A stretch of 39,420 bases of DNA from Candidatus Omnitrophota bacterium (GTDB lineage: Bacteria > Omnitrophota > Gorgyraeia > Zapsychrales > Fredricksoniimonadaceae): the NCBI GenBank assembly GCA_015233145.1, contig JADFYI010000003.1:1-39420 (forward strand), in the 5' to 3' direction. A program made the translations under genes and the position numbers. Shown piece by piece: positions 1-9,012 of the stretch. Under the pieces are notes generated by a model, which was not told where the DNA came from, did no database searches, and worked only from the letters and a program-made list of their open reading frames with translations. How positions within the stretch are numbered: the stretch's first letter is position 1; every line of letters begins with the position of its first letter.

Positions 1-1
1 T

Positions 2-67
2 TCCTATAATGATGAGTTAAACAAACTCACCTCTGATGCGGTATTTAAAGAAACTCAATTGAAATAA
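2..67 (+). CDS. 3' end of an unidentified upstream gene (partial)
   Basis: An open frame enters from the left edge and runs 21 codons to TAA at 65-67, one base before the next gene's ATG at 69. The visible tail is hydrophilic and ends in TQLK. It is too short to assign to any family. The near-contact with the next gene suggests the two are co-transcribed. It could also be a chance open frame, because only 21 codons are visible. Confidence 0.35.
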   Translation, partial: SYNDELNKLTSDAVFKETQLK

Positions 68-68
68 G

Positions 69-1100
69 ATGCTTGATATGAAAACACAACAATACGCAGG
101 CCTGCTGAATTCCATAAAGACTAGAATTCGCAAGGCACAGTATGATGCGTTAAGGGCGGTGAATAAGGAGCTTATTCATCTTTATTGGGATATTGGCCGG
201 ATGATTGTTGAGCGTCAGGAAAAAGAAGGATGGGGGCGGGCGGTTGTAGAAACATTGGCTTCTGATTTGCAGAAAGAGTTTCCGGGAATACAGGGTTATT
301 CTGTCAGGAATATTTGGTACATGCGTACTTTTTTTATGTTGTACCGGGAGAATGCAAAACTGCAACCATTGGTTGCAGAAATCAGTTGGACTAAGCATTT
401 GGCTATCATTGACCGCTGTAAAGATAATTTTGAGCGCGAGTTTTACATCGGCATGACGCGCAAGTTTGGTTGGACAAAAAATGTGCTTATTCATCAGATT
501 GAGAATAAGACGTATGAGAAAACAATTCTTAACCAGACCAATTTTAATAAGACCTTGCCTCAAGAAATTAAAAATCAGGCTAAGCTGGCAGTCAAAGATG
601 AGTATACATTTGATTTTCTTGAACTTGGGATGGAGCATAGCGAACGTGAACTTGAAACAGCCCTGATGGCCAAGGTGAACCGTTTTTTAATTGAAATGGG
701 CGGGGCGTTTACGTTCGTGGGTAACCAGTTTCGCTTAGAAGTTGACGATAAAGAATATTTTATTGATATTCTTTTGTATCATCGCCGTTTGAAATGCCTT
801 GTGGCTATTGAGCTCAAAGTCGTGGAGTTCCAACCTGAGCATGTTGGCAAGATGCAGTTTTATCTGGCGGCTCTAGATGATATTGTGCGGACAAAGGATG
901 AGAATCCCTCAATTGGCATTATTCTTTGTAAAGATAAACAGCGGATGACGGTTGAGTATGCGCTTCGGGAGAGTAAAAAGCCGATAGGCGTGGCGCGGTA
1001 TCAGATTGTTTCTAAATTGCCTTCTAATTTAAAGAAAGAGCTTCCGGCGCCGGAACAGATTGCATTGTTGATGGATGGGGTTTTGGTAAAAGATAAATAG
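69..1100 (+). CDS. YhcG-type PDDEXK nuclease, DUF1016 family (copy 1)
   Basis: This 343-residue protein has the two-part layout of the YhcG/DUF1016 family. A helical N-terminal region (about 10-160, with motifs LYWDIG and YSVRN) is followed by a PDDEXK nuclease fold (about 185-330). The likely catalytic residues are D233 in FIDILLY, then E248 and K250 in the IELK motif. Such proteins are predicted Mg-dependent nucleases; they are common near restriction-modification loci but their target is not established. No restriction genes lie nearby. Instead the gene directly precedes lolC/E (12-base gap). A second ATG at 78 is a possible start, and neither ATG has a strong ribosome site. A divergent second copy lies at 23726-24802. 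The family call is firm; the biological role is unknown. Confidence 0.88.
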   Translation: MLDMKTQQYAGLLNSIKTRIRKAQYDALRAVNKELIHLYWDIGRMIVERQEKEGWGRAVVETLASDLQKEFPGIQGYSVRNIWYMRTFFMLYRENAKLQPLVAEISWTKHLAIIDRCKDNFEREFYIGMTRKFGWTKNVLIHQIENKTYEKTILNQTNFNKTLPQEIKNQAKLAVKDEYTFDFLELGMEHSERELETALMAKVNRFLIEMGGAFTFVGNQFRLEVDDKEYFIDILLYHRRLKCLVAIELKVVEFQPEHVGKMQFYLAALDDIVRTKDENPSIGIILCKDKQRMTVEYALRESKKPIGVARYQIVSKLPSNLKKELPAPEQIALLMDGVLVKDK

Positions 1101-1112
1101 GAATTGTGATAA

Positions 1113-2315
1113 ATGAACTACGAATACTGGCTCAGTTTCAGGTATTTGATTGCCAAAAAAGATAAATTTCTGGCCCTGATCAACTGGGTGTCGGTTTTGG
1201 GCATTGCCATCGGCGTTGCTGCGCTTATTGTGGTCATTGGCGTCATGACCGGGTTTGACCATGATCTTAAAGACAAGATTGTGGGCACAAACGCCCATAT
1301 TGTTGTTGAGCGTGAAAATGGCGTTAAGGATTTCGAGGCCTTGCGGACAAAGCTGTCAACAGTCCCAGGTGTTTCTGGCGTGTCGCCTTATATCCACGGC
1401 AATGTTTTTCTTGAGGCTGGAAGCCGTGCCTACAGCCTTGTGATTCGCGGGGTGGATCCCAAGAGTGAAGGGACTGTCACCAAGATCAATGATTATTTGA
1501 AAGGCAAGTTTACGATCGACAAGCTTGGCATTGACCAGGCCATTGTCGGGCGTGAACTGGCGCGGTATTACGGTTATAAAGTAGGGGATGAAATCGCGAT
1601 TCTTTCGCCGGTATCTGGTGTCGCTGGCGAAGGCTGGCGTTACAAGTTTAAGATTGTGGCGATTTTTGACTCAGGCATGTATGACTATGACCGCAATTTG
1701 ATTCTGATCAATTATCAGAATGCGCAGGAGATTTTTAATCTTCCGCTTAATCTTGCGACGGGCATTTCGATCAGGCTTAAGAATATTGACGACGCGGCAA
1801 ACGTTAAAAAGGCTGTGATCGAGCGCGTGGGGTTTGCGTACGAGGTGAGGACCTGGATTGAGCAGAACGCCAACTTTTTTGCGGCGCTGAATTTGGAAAA
1901 ATTTGCCATGTTTGTGATTTTGACGCTCATTGTGCTTGTGGCCTCGTTTAATATCGTAAGCACCCTGATTGTGACGGTAACGTCAAAAACAAAAGACATT
2001 GGTATTTTGAAATCCATTGGCGTTCCGGCCGGCGCTATCCGCCGGATTTTTACGTTTTATGGCCTTGTCCTGGGAGCATTGGGAACCGGGTTTGGCCTTG
2101 CAGGGGGTTTGGGAATCGCCTATGTCTTGAAAGAAACAGAGCTCATCAAGCTTCCGCAGACGGTTTATTACATTGACCATTTGCCGATCATGGTGCAGAT
2201 GAGCGATGTGTGTACCATTGTGGGCGCGGCTATTTTGATCAGTTATTTTGCCACGATTTATCCGGCATCGCGCGCCGCGAGCCTGGAACCCGTGGAAGCG
2301 TTGAGGTATCAGTAA
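1113..2315 (+). CDS. lolC: LolC/LolE-type lipoprotein-releasing permease
   Basis: This is the membrane subunit of the ABC transporter that extracts mature outer-membrane lipoproteins from the inner membrane and passes them to LolA. The 400 residues have the usual order. A short cytoplasmic start (YWLSFRYLIAKK) leads to TM1 at about 25-50 (GIAIGVAALIVVIGVMTGF), then a periplasmic MacB-core-like domain (about 55-260), then three C-terminal TM segments near 263-290, 315-345 and 365-390. The C-terminus keeps the family motif YPASRAASLEPVEALRY. Its TAA overlaps the ATG of lolD, so the two are translationally coupled. Only one permease gene is present, so it may act as a homodimer rather than as a LolC-LolE pair. 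The symbol is by family, since LolC and LolE cannot be told apart here. Confidence 0.92.
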   Translation: MNYEYWLSFRYLIAKKDKFLALINWVSVLGIAIGVAALIVVIGVMTGFDHDLKDKIVGTNAHIVVERENGVKDFEALRTKLSTVPGVSGVSPYIHGNVFLEAGSRAYSLVIRGVDPKSEGTVTKINDYLKGKFTIDKLGIDQAIVGRELARYYGYKVGDEIAILSPVSGVAGEGWRYKFKIVAIFDSGMYDYDRNLILINYQNAQEIFNLPLNLATGISIRLKNIDDAANVKKAVIERVGFAYEVRTWIEQNANFFAALNLEKFAMFVILTLIVLVASFNIVSTLIVTVTSKTKDIGILKSIGVPAGAIRRIFTFYGLVLGALGTGFGLAGGLGIAYVLKETELIKLPQTVYYIDHLPIMVQMSDVCTIVGAAILISYFATIYPASRAASLEPVEALRYQ

Positions 2316-2992
2316 TGACAATTTTAAGGGCTAAAAATATTCACAGGTCTTATACCGACACCATTGACCGCGTGGATGTGTTAAAGGGCATTGACTGTGA
2401 AATTCGTGAAGGGGAAACCATCGCCATTGTGGGGCCCAGCGGTGCCGGAAAATCAACTTTCTTGCATATTTTAGGCGGCCTTGATGAGCCTGACCAGGGC
2501 AAGGTGTTTCTCAAAGATCGCGATATGTATGCTCTTTGTGACGGTGACCGCGCCGCGATCCGTAACCGCGAATTCGGTTTTGTGTTTCAGTTTTATCATC
2601 TTTTGCCTGAATTTCATGCTTTGCACAATGTTATTTTGCCGGCGTTTATCCAGAAGAATTCTTGCAGGATAAAAGAACTGGAAGGCCTGGGGCGTGCCGC
2701 CCTGGAGCAGGTGGGTTTAAAAGACAGGCTTCATCATAAGCCCAACCAGCTTTCCGGCGGAGAGCAGCAGCGGGTGGCCATTGCCCGGGCGCTTGTGAAT
2801 AAGCCTGAAATTGTTTTTTGTGATGAGCCGACAGGGAATCTGGATTCGCATGCAGGCGACGCGATTATCGATCTTCTCTTGGCCTTGAATGATAAAACAA
2901 AGCAGACGATTATTATCGTCACTCATGATGAGCATGTCGCGGCCCGTTGCCGTAGGAAAATTCACATTAAGGATGGGATTCTTGAAACGTAA
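2315..2992 (+). CDS. lolD: Lipoprotein-releasing ABC transporter ATPase LolD
   Basis: This cytoplasmic ATPase powers the LolC/E permease encoded just upstream. The 225-residue protein has Walker A GPSGAGKS (40-47), the ABC signature LSGGEQQR (146-153), and Walker B running into DEPTGNLD (166-177), all typical of the LolD/MacB/FtsE class. The start chosen is ATG 2315, which overlaps the last base of lolC's TAA and has GAGG a few bases upstream. A longer frame from 2210 would run back through lolC and add 35 residues that do not belong to the family. The pairing with lolC makes LolD more likely than FtsE or a macrolide exporter. Confidence 0.92.
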   Translation: MTILRAKNIHRSYTDTIDRVDVLKGIDCEIREGETIAIVGPSGAGKSTFLHILGGLDEPDQGKVFLKDRDMYALCDGDRAAIRNREFGFVFQFYHLLPEFHALHNVILPAFIQKNSCRIKELEGLGRAALEQVGLKDRLHHKPNQLSGGEQQRVAIARALVNKPEIVFCDEPTGNLDSHAGDAIIDLLLALNDKTKQTIIIVTHDEHVAARCRRKIHIKDGILET

Positions 2993-3001
2993 AATAAATT
3001 C

Positions 3002-3032
3002 TTGTTTCTGAACGCAAACTATTGAATATAAT
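3002..3032 (+). promoter_or_regulatory. Candidate sigma-70 promoter for ilvE-mcsA-mcsB-clpC
   Basis: A perfect TATAAT lies at 3027-3032, followed 8 bases later by GGAG (3041-3044) and the ilvE ATG at 3051. The best -35 match is TTGTTT at 3002-3007, giving a long 19-base spacer. The site falls in the only gap (58 bases) between lolD and ilvE. No CtsR-type or CIRCE-type operator is visible around it. Confidence 0.5.
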
Positions 3033-3050
3033 AGACATACGGAGAAAATT

Positions 3051-3917
3051 ATGAAAATTTATCTTAACGGAAAACTGGTGGAAAAAGAAAATGCCCGGGT
3101 GTCTGTGTTTGATCACGGACTTCTTTATGGAGACGGAGCGTTTGAAGGGATCCGTGCTTATAGCGGCGTGGTCTTTCGCCTCAAGGAGCACATTGACCGG
3201 CTTTATGAAACATGCCATACCATGCTTATCAATACCGGGATGACCAAAAAAGAAATGATTGCGGCTGTGGTAAAGACCCTGAAAGCGAATAATCTTCGGG
3301 ACGGGTATATTCGCCTTGTGGTCACCCGCGGCGATGGCGACCTGGGCCTTGACCCGCGTAAGTGCAAAGGCAAGCCCAATATCATTATTATCGCGGACAA
3401 AATCACGCTTTACCCGGATGAGCTTTATAAGAACGGGCTTAATATTGTGACTGTGCCGACAATGAGAAACCATCCTGAGGCCATTAATCCTCAGCTTAAG
3501 TCGCTTAATTATTTGAATAATATTATGGCCAAGATTGAGGCCAACAATGCCGGCGTCCCTGAAGCGATCATGCTCGACGGCAGCGGTTATGTCGCGGAAT
3601 GCACAGGGGACAATATTTTTATGGTGAAGGCCAATGCCTTAAAAACGCCCTTGCAGGGCCGTTTGCGCGGCATCACACGCGATGCGGTCATGGAGCTTGC
3701 CGGGAAAAAGCTCAAGCTTGAAGTTATAGAAACCATGATCACGCGCCATGAGTTTTATAACGCCGAAGAGGTTTTTTTGACCGGCACCGCCGCAGAACTT
3801 ATTCCGGTCGTGAAAATTGACGGCCGCGTGATCGGTACGGGAAGGCCCGGCCCTGTGACGCTTAAACTACTCAAGTTGTTTCACGAGGTGACACGTAAAG
3901 ATGGAGTGAAATTTTAG
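3051..3917 (+). CDS. ilvE: Branched-chain amino acid aminotransferase (class IV)
   Basis: This PLP-dependent transaminase interconverts branched-chain 2-oxo acids and leucine, isoleucine or valine, using glutamate as amino donor. At 288 residues it is of normal class IV length. The N-terminal block FDHGLLYGDGAFEGIR (20-35), the PLP lysine K150 in PQLKSLNYL, and E183 in AECTGDNIF are all present. The C-terminal block FLTGTAAELIPV fits IlvE better than aminodeoxychorismate lyase. D-amino acid transaminase is the main alternative within the fold. It follows a candidate promoter, has GGAG six bases before its ATG, and ends two bases before mcsA, so it appears to head the mcsA-mcsB-clpC operon. 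Confidence 0.88.
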   Translation: MKIYLNGKLVEKENARVSVFDHGLLYGDGAFEGIRAYSGVVFRLKEHIDRLYETCHTMLINTGMTKKEMIAAVVKTLKANNLRDGYIRLVVTRGDGDLGLDPRKCKGKPNIIIIADKITLYPDELYKNGLNIVTVPTMRNHPEAINPQLKSLNYLNNIMAKIEANNAGVPEAIMLDGSGYVAECTGDNIFMVKANALKTPLQGRLRGITRDAVMELAGKKLKLEVIETMITRHEFYNAEEVFLTGTAAELIPVVKIDGRVIGTGRPGPVTLKLLKLFHEVTRKDGVKF

Positions 3918-3919
3918 CC

Positions 3920-4465
3920 ATGAAATGCGACAAATGTACTAAGAAGGCAACGGTTCATCTGACAGAGATTGTTGACGGTAAGGTCATGGAAATGCATCTG
4001 TGTGAAGACTGCGCCCGTGAACAGAGCCAGAACATGGAACAGCAGTTTGGCCTGGCCGACCTTCTTGCGGGGTTATCGGATTTTGGGATGCATGTTCCCA
4101 ATACCCAGCCTAAATCGGTGCTTAAGTGTTCGGTCTGCGGCTTGACGTATGAGGATTTCCGGAAATTTGGCCGATTCGGCTGTGCCAATTGTTATGAAGC
4201 CTTAAAGCCCCAGCTCAAAACCCTTTTAAAGAAGATTCACGGCTCTAACGAGCATTTAGGGAAAAAGCCGGTAAAAGAATCTCCGGCATTAATAAAGCCA
4301 AAGCCTGTTGTGGATGAGGTTGTTCCTGTTAAAGTTCCCGAAGAGCCGGAAGTGGAAACCGTTGAGACGCTCAGGAAAAAATTGCATCAGGCTATCGAGC
4401 GCGAGGATTTTGAAGCGGCGGCTCTTTTGCGCGACAAGATTCATGAGCTTGAAGGACGAGGCTAG
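3920..4465 (+). CDS. mcsA: McsA, zinc-binding activator of the arginine kinase McsB
   Basis: In Firmicutes McsA binds and activates McsB and links it to ClpC. The 181 residues contain four CxxC pairs (C3/C6, C28/C31, C70/C73, C88/C91), suited to two zinc sites, then a proline- and charge-rich linker. A C-terminal UVR motif (about 148-178, EREDFEAAALLRDKI) matches the McsB/UvrB-interaction type. The zinc layout, length and place before mcsB separate it from UvrB or UvrC. It starts two bases after ilvE stops, and mcsB starts four bases after its own stop. Confidence 0.9.
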   Translation: MKCDKCTKKATVHLTEIVDGKVMEMHLCEDCAREQSQNMEQQFGLADLLAGLSDFGMHVPNTQPKSVLKCSVCGLTYEDFRKFGRFGCANCYEALKPQLKTLLKKIHGSNEHLGKKPVKESPALIKPKPVVDEVVPVKVPEEPEVETVETLRKKLHQAIEREDFEAAALLRDKIHELEGRG

Positions 4466-4469
4466 TGTT

Positions 4470-5525
4470 ATGGAATTAAACGACCTTATTCATCATACCG
4501 GCGAGTGGCTGCGGGCAACCGGGCCTAACGGGAATATTGTTTTGTCATCGCGCATTCGCCTTGCGCGCAACCTGGCAGCGTTTCCGTTTACGAACCGCGC
4601 CGGAAAGAAAGATTTTGAAGCTATTCTGAAAATGGTTGAGGGGGCTATTGCGGAAATCCCTTATTTCAAGGATTCGGCCTTCTTTCATCTGAATGAACTG
4701 GATAACATTGACCGCCAGTTTTTGGTTGAACGCCACCTGATGAGCCACGACCACGCGTCCAATCCGCAGGGCAAGGGGCTTATTGTTTCCAAGGAAGAAG
4801 CGTTGTCGGTGATGGTCAATGAAGAAGACCATTTAAGGCTGCAGGTCATGCAGTCGGGCTTTAACCTTGACGCAACCTGGGACACCATTAATGCGATTGA
4901 TAACGCGCTTTCCGAGAAGCTGTCTTTTGCTTTTTTACCCGAATGGGGGTATCTCACCGCGTGCCCGACCAATACCGGAACCGCGATGCGCGGGTCGGTG
5001 ATGGTGCATCTTCCGGCTCTGGTCATGACCCGGCAGATCAACAAGGTCTTGATGGCGATTGCAAAGCTCAGTTTTGCTTCGAGGGGTTTTTACGGCGAAG
5101 GCACTCAGGCGATCGGGAATTTCTATCAGATTTCAAACCAGGTTTCTTTGGGGCACAGCGAGCGCGACATTATTCAGAATATCCAGGGGCTTATCCGCCA
5201 GATTATCGAGCAGGAAGAGCAGGCGCGCCAGGCTTTGCTGGTGCAGAACCGTTCAGCGCTTGAAGATAAAATTTATCGTGCCTGGGGGGTCTTGCGTAAC
5301 GCGCGCATTATTTCAAGCCAGGAAACCATTGAGCTTCTTTCCATGGTCCGGCTCGGCGTTGATGTCGGGATTATTGAGGGGCTTGACCATAAGATTTTAA
5401 ACGAACTGTTTATCATGATTCAGCCCGCGCACTTGCAGAAAATTGAGGCGAAAAAGTTAAATACATTTGAACGCGATACCAAAAGAGCACAGGTTATAAG
5501 AGAAAAATTACAAGGCAAGGTTTGA
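4470..5525 (+). CDS. mcsB: Protein-arginine kinase McsB
   Basis: McsB phosphorylates arginine side chains, marking proteins for the ClpC unfoldase. The 351-residue protein belongs to the ATP:guanido phosphotransferase fold: the nucleotide-binding motif SSRIRLARN is near 25-33, and the signature CPTNTGTAMRGSVMVHLP begins at C165, the expected reactive cysteine. The usual GTG of the signature reads GTA here. An RDxxRA motif (RDTKRA, 335-340), known in McsB as an allosteric phosphoarginine-binding site, is intact, which argues for McsB over a metabolic creatine or arginine kinase. The start chosen is ATG 4470; the longer frame from 4308 would overlap mcsA by more than 150 bases and adds unrelated sequence. 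Confidence 0.93.
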   Translation: MELNDLIHHTGEWLRATGPNGNIVLSSRIRLARNLAAFPFTNRAGKKDFEAILKMVEGAIAEIPYFKDSAFFHLNELDNIDRQFLVERHLMSHDHASNPQGKGLIVSKEEALSVMVNEEDHLRLQVMQSGFNLDATWDTINAIDNALSEKLSFAFLPEWGYLTACPTNTGTAMRGSVMVHLPALVMTRQINKVLMAIAKLSFASRGFYGEGTQAIGNFYQISNQVSLGHSERDIIQNIQGLIRQIIEQEEQARQALLVQNRSALEDKIYRAWGVLRNARIISSQETIELLSMVRLGVDVGIIEGLDHKILNELFIMIQPAHLQKIEAKKLNTFERDTKRAQVIREKLQGKV

Positions 5526-5584
5526 TTGATGGCAAGGCTCTTGGGTGGACGGAGCCGTTAAGGTGGATTTAATAAGGGGGGAAT

Positions 5585-8020
5585 ATGTTTAACCGTTTTA
5601 CAGAGCGCGCTCGAAAAGTAATTGTCTATGCCAAAGAAGAGGCAAGACGTTTTAATCATGATTATATCGGAACCGAACATTTGCTCTTGGGGCTCATCCG
5701 CGAAGGAGAGGGTGTGGCTGCCGCAGTGCTTCAGAAGCTGGGTGTGGATTTGGAATCCATCCGCATTGAAGTTGAAAAGCTCGTCCAGCCCGGGCCGCAA
5801 ACCCAGGTTGTGGGCGATATTCCGTTTACTCCGCGTTCCAAGAAAGCGCTGGAACTTGCCGCCGAGGAGGCGCGCGCTCTGGGGCATAATTATATCGGCA
5901 CGGAACACCTGTTGCTCGGCCTTGTGAAAGAAGGCGAAGGCATGGCCTACCGCGTGCTTTTAAACCTTGGGCTTGATTTGGGGAAACTTCGCAGTGAAGT
6001 GATGGAACTCTTGGGTTCCGGTATCCCTGGTTACGGACAACAGCAACCGCCGCAGGAGCAGCGCCAGGCAGGGGCCTCCAAAACTCCGGCTATTGACGCG
6101 TATGGCCGCAATTTAAACAAGCTCGCCAAGGACGGAAAACTGGATCCCGTGATCGGGCGCCAGGCAGAGATTGAGCGCGTTATCCAGATTCTTTCCCGCC
6201 GGACGAAAAACAATCCCGTTCTTTTGGGTGAGGCGGGTATTGGAAAAACCGCGATTGTTGAAGGCCTGGCCCAGCAGATCGTGGCCGGTGAAGTGCCTGA
6301 AGTTTTGCGTGATAAAACAATCGTGATGCTGGATCTGGCCATGATGGTGGCCGGCACCAAGTACCGCGGACAGTTTGAAGAGCGCATCAAGGCCGTGATG
6401 GAAGAACTCAAGCGTAACGGCAAGCTGATCCTTTTTATCGACGAGATTCATACCCTGGTTGGCGCGGGTGCCGCGGAGGGTGCCATAGACGCCGCGAATA
6501 TCTTAAAGCCGGCCCTGGCGCGCGGAGAGATCCAGTGCATTGGCGCGACTACGCTTGATGAATACAGGAAAAACATTGAGAAAGACGCGGCGCTTGAAAG
6601 GCGCTTTCAGACGATCAAGGTTAATCCACCCTCTGTGGAACAGACGGTGCAGATCCTTAAAGGACTGCGCGATAAATATGAAGCTCATCACAGGGTCAAA
6701 TATTCTGATGTTGCCCTGGAAGAGGCGGCCAAGCTTTCCGACCGTTACATTACCGGCCGGTTTTTGCCGGACAAGGCCGTAGACATTATTGATGAGGCCG
6801 GCGCCAGCGCCAGGCTCAAGGCCATGGTTCTTCCTGAGGGAATCAAGAAGCTCGAGGAAGAAATTGAAAATATCCGTAAAGAAAAAGAATCTTTTATCAA
6901 GCGCCAGGATTTTGAAAAGGCCGCGCAGTTCCGTGACAAGGAGCGCGAAGTGAGGGAAACGCTTGAAAAAGAAAGAAGCAACTGGATGGCCAAGCGTGAT
7001 GACGTTTCCCTTGTGATCGGCCCGGAGGAGATTGCCCGTGTCGTGTCCCAGTGGACGGGTGTTCCTTTGGTGCGCCTTGAGGAGAAAGAAACCGAGCGCC
7101 TTCTTAAAATGGAAGAGCATCTTGATAAGGTGGTCATTGGCCAGACAGAAGCGGTCAGCGCCATTACCCGCGCGGTCAGGCGTTCGCGTGCTGGCATCAA
7201 GAACCCCCGCCGGCCCATTGGTTCGTTTATCTTTTTAGGGCCCACAGGCGTTGGAAAATCGCTTTTGGCGCGCGCGCTCTCGGAATTTATGTTTGGCGAT
7301 GAAAATGCGCTGATCCAGATTGACATGTCGGAGTATATGGACAAGTACAATGTTTCCCGCCTTGTCGGCGCGCCTCCCGGGTATGTGGGGTACGAAGAGG
7401 GCGGGCAGCTGACCGAGAAAGTCCGCCGCCGTCCGTATTCGGTGGTGCTGTTAGATGAGATTGATAAAGCGCACGCGGATGTGTTTAACATTCTTTTACA
7501 GGTTCTTGAAGACGGTCGTCTGACCGATTCTTTTGGCCGGGTCGTTGATTTCCGTAATGCGATTATCATCATGACCTCGAATGTCGGGGTTGATATGCTG
7601 CGCAAGCAGGGATCTTTAGGTTTTGCCGCAGCAACGGAAGACGCAAGTTATGAACAGATGAAAGACAAGCTGATGGGTGAGGTGAAGCGTGCCTTTAAGC
7701 CCGAGTTTTTAAACCGTATCGACGATATTATTGTGTTTAAATCTTTGAATAAAGAGCATCTTTATAAAATTATTGACCTTGAAATCGAGTCTGTGAGAAA
7801 CCGCCTCAAGGAAAAACAGATCGGCCTTGAGTTAAGCCCTGAGTCTGTGGATTTTCTGATTGAGAAAGGCTTTGACCCTGTTTACGGGGCGAGGCCTTTA
7901 AAGCGCACGATTCAGCGCTACCTTGAAGATCCCATATCAGAAGCGATTATTGCCGGAAGCTTTAAGGCCGGAAGCCGTGTTGTGGTAAAACCTGATAACG
8001 ATAAGCTGATATTTGTCTGA
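5585..8020 (+). CDS. clpC: ATP-dependent unfoldase ClpC
   Basis: ClpC is the AAA+ hexamer that unfolds substrates for ClpP. Its 811 residues hold a double ClpN domain (1-143), AAA-1 with Walker A GEAGIGKT (215-222) and Walker [12 protein letters not shown], a UVR-type middle domain (about 435-470, [13 protein letters not shown]) that separates ClpC from ClpA and ClpB, and AAA-2 with Walker A GPTGVGKS (552-559) and [11 protein letters not shown]. Both IGTEH motifs of the N domain keep the glutamates (E31, E107) that in Bacillus ClpC line the phosphoarginine pockets. The ribosome site AGGGGGG sits just before the ATG. A 59-base gap follows mcsB, and no CtsR operator was seen. Its TGA overlaps the next gene's ATG. 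Confidence 0.95.
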   Translation: MFNRFTERARKVIVYAKEEARRFNHDYIGTEHLLLGLIREGEGVAAAVLQKLGVDLESIRIEVEKLVQPGPQTQVVGDIPFTPRSKKALELAAEEARALGHNYIGTEHLLLGLVKEGEGMAYRVLLNLGLDLGKLRSEVMELLGSGIPGYGQQQPPQEQRQAGASKTPAIDAYGRNLNKLAKDGKLDPVIGRQAEIERVIQILSRRTKNNPVLLGEAGIGKTAIVEGLAQQIVAGEVPEVLRDKTIVMLDLAMMVAGTKYRGQFEERIKAVMEELKRNGKLILFIDEIHTLVGAGAAEGAIDAANILKPALARGEIQCIGATTLDEYRKNIEKDAALERRFQTIKVNPPSVEQTVQILKGLRDKYEAHHRVKYSDVALEEAAKLSDRYITGRFLPDKAVDIIDEAGASARLKAMVLPEGIKKLEEEIENIRKEKESFIKRQDFEKAAQFRDKEREVRETLEKERSNWMAKRDDVSLVIGPEEIARVVSQWTGVPLVRLEEKETERLLKMEEHLDKVVIGQTEAVSAITRAVRRSRAGIKNPRRPIGSFIFLGPTGVGKSLLARALSEFMFGDENALIQIDMSEYMDKYNVSRLVGAPPGYVGYEEGGQLTEKVRRRPYSVVLLDEIDKAHADVFNILLQVLEDGRLTDSFGRVVDFRNAIIIMTSNVGVDMLRKQGSLGFAAATEDASYEQMKDKLMGEVKRAFKPEFLNRIDDIIVFKSLNKEHLYKIIDLEIESVRNRLKEKQIGLELSPESVDFLIEKGFDPVYGARPLKRTIQRYLEDPISEAIIAGSFKAGSRVVVKPDNDKLIFV

Positions 8021-8997
8021 TGAGTTGGAATTTTCAAAGAAAATGTATTTTAGGGGCCTTGATATTATGCGGGGTGCTTGTCCGGCCAGGGGTATCTTTC
8101 GCCTTGACGGAAATTCCTTTTGCCGGCATGGTTGACATCAAAAAAGAGCGCCTGACATTGCGCTTCGGCAGAGACACAAGGACCCTTGCGCTTGACGTCC
8201 AGACGCTGGCGCGAAACAAATACCATCTTACGCTGGATGTCGGGCATGTCCTGACGCCGTTTTTCGATCTTGCGGCACTGATTGAGGGTGATTTTGAGTC
8301 TGTGGGCGTCTCGAAGCGGGACAGGGCTGTTTCAGGCCACATTACGAGCAAGTATACTTTTGTTAATAATAAGCCTGTCCAGGATTTGAACCTCAAGTTT
8401 GCGGTCCGGGACCGCAAGTTTATCATTGATTCTTTTTTAGCCGGTGCTTTTTCAGGCCGGGGAGAGATTGCTCTTTGGGGGGAACACCGGGCATCGCTTT
8501 TTTTTGAGCTTCTTTCCGCGGATCTTGAAGATGTCGAACGCATGGTTCTCAGTGATCAAAAGAGGGGTTTTGATTTGAGCGGGGTTATAACCGGAGCCGT
8601 GGCCCTGAGCGGCCCTCTGGCCAAGCCGGAGATCAAAGGTCACTTTTCTTCTTATAACGGGCGGATCAAGACGCTTAATTATGACAGCATTATTTTGCAG
8701 TTTGAAGGAACGTATCCGATGATACGTTTGAATGATTCCCTGGTCACGCAGGCCGAGGGGTTTACTTTTAAAGTCGCAGGGCCTATTGATTTAAGCGATA
8801 TGCCGAAGCTCGCGATGCAGATTCGCCAGCTTAAAAAGTCGCCTATTGTTACAGCGGATAAAAACAAGCGTGAGTGGGTTTTTAAACGGCTGTCTTCGGA
8901 GAAAGACTCTGTGACAGAAATGAAATATTTTTTTACCAAGGATGACCGCGGCGATACCCAGGGTGTCTTGGGCATGGAAAAGCGTTTTGATTTCTAA
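8020..8997 (+). CDS. Exported AsmA/TamB-like protein of the Mla cluster
   Basis: This 325-residue protein begins with a signal peptide (hydrophobic stretch about 10-29, LTE following) and then has mainly beta-type sequence. Phrases such as SGVITGAVALSGPLAKPEIKG and GRIKTLNYDSIILQFEGTYP resemble the repeated beta-groove modules of AsmA/TamB bridge-like lipid-transfer proteins, but it is much shorter than full TamB. The start ATG overlaps clpC's TGA (TGATG). It is followed 15 bases later by mlaE, so it may be an envelope partner for the MlaEFD transporter. That partnership is inferred from position only. The C-terminus ends KRFDF, though outer-membrane insertion cannot be claimed from this. Confidence 0.6.
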   Translation: MSWNFQRKCILGALILCGVLVRPGVSFALTEIPFAGMVDIKKERLTLRFGRDTRTLALDVQTLARNKYHLTLDVGHVLTPFFDLAALIEGDFESVGVSKRDRAVSGHITSKYTFVNNKPVQDLNLKFAVRDRKFIIDSFLAGAFSGRGEIALWGEHRASLFFELLSADLEDVERMVLSDQKRGFDLSGVITGAVALSGPLAKPEIKGHFSSYNGRIKTLNYDSIILQFEGTYPMIRLNDSLVTQAEGFTFKVAGPIDLSDMPKLAMQIRQLKKSPIVTADKNKREWVFKRLSSEKDSVTEMKYFFTKDDRGDTQGVLGMEKRFDF

Positions 8998-9012
8998 AGA
9001 AAGAATTTAGTG

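Noticed and set aside
5526-5584. Regulatory hairpin or CtsR operator before clpC
   Set aside because: GGCTC (5536-5540) can pair with GAGCC (5552-5556), but the stem is only five bases and no CtsR heptamer repeats occur. It is too weak to list.
6745-7605. 286-codon open frame on the minus strand within clpC
   Set aside because: It lies wholly antisense to strongly conserved ClpC sequence, has serine/arginine-rich composition typical of a reverse-frame shadow, and matches no family.
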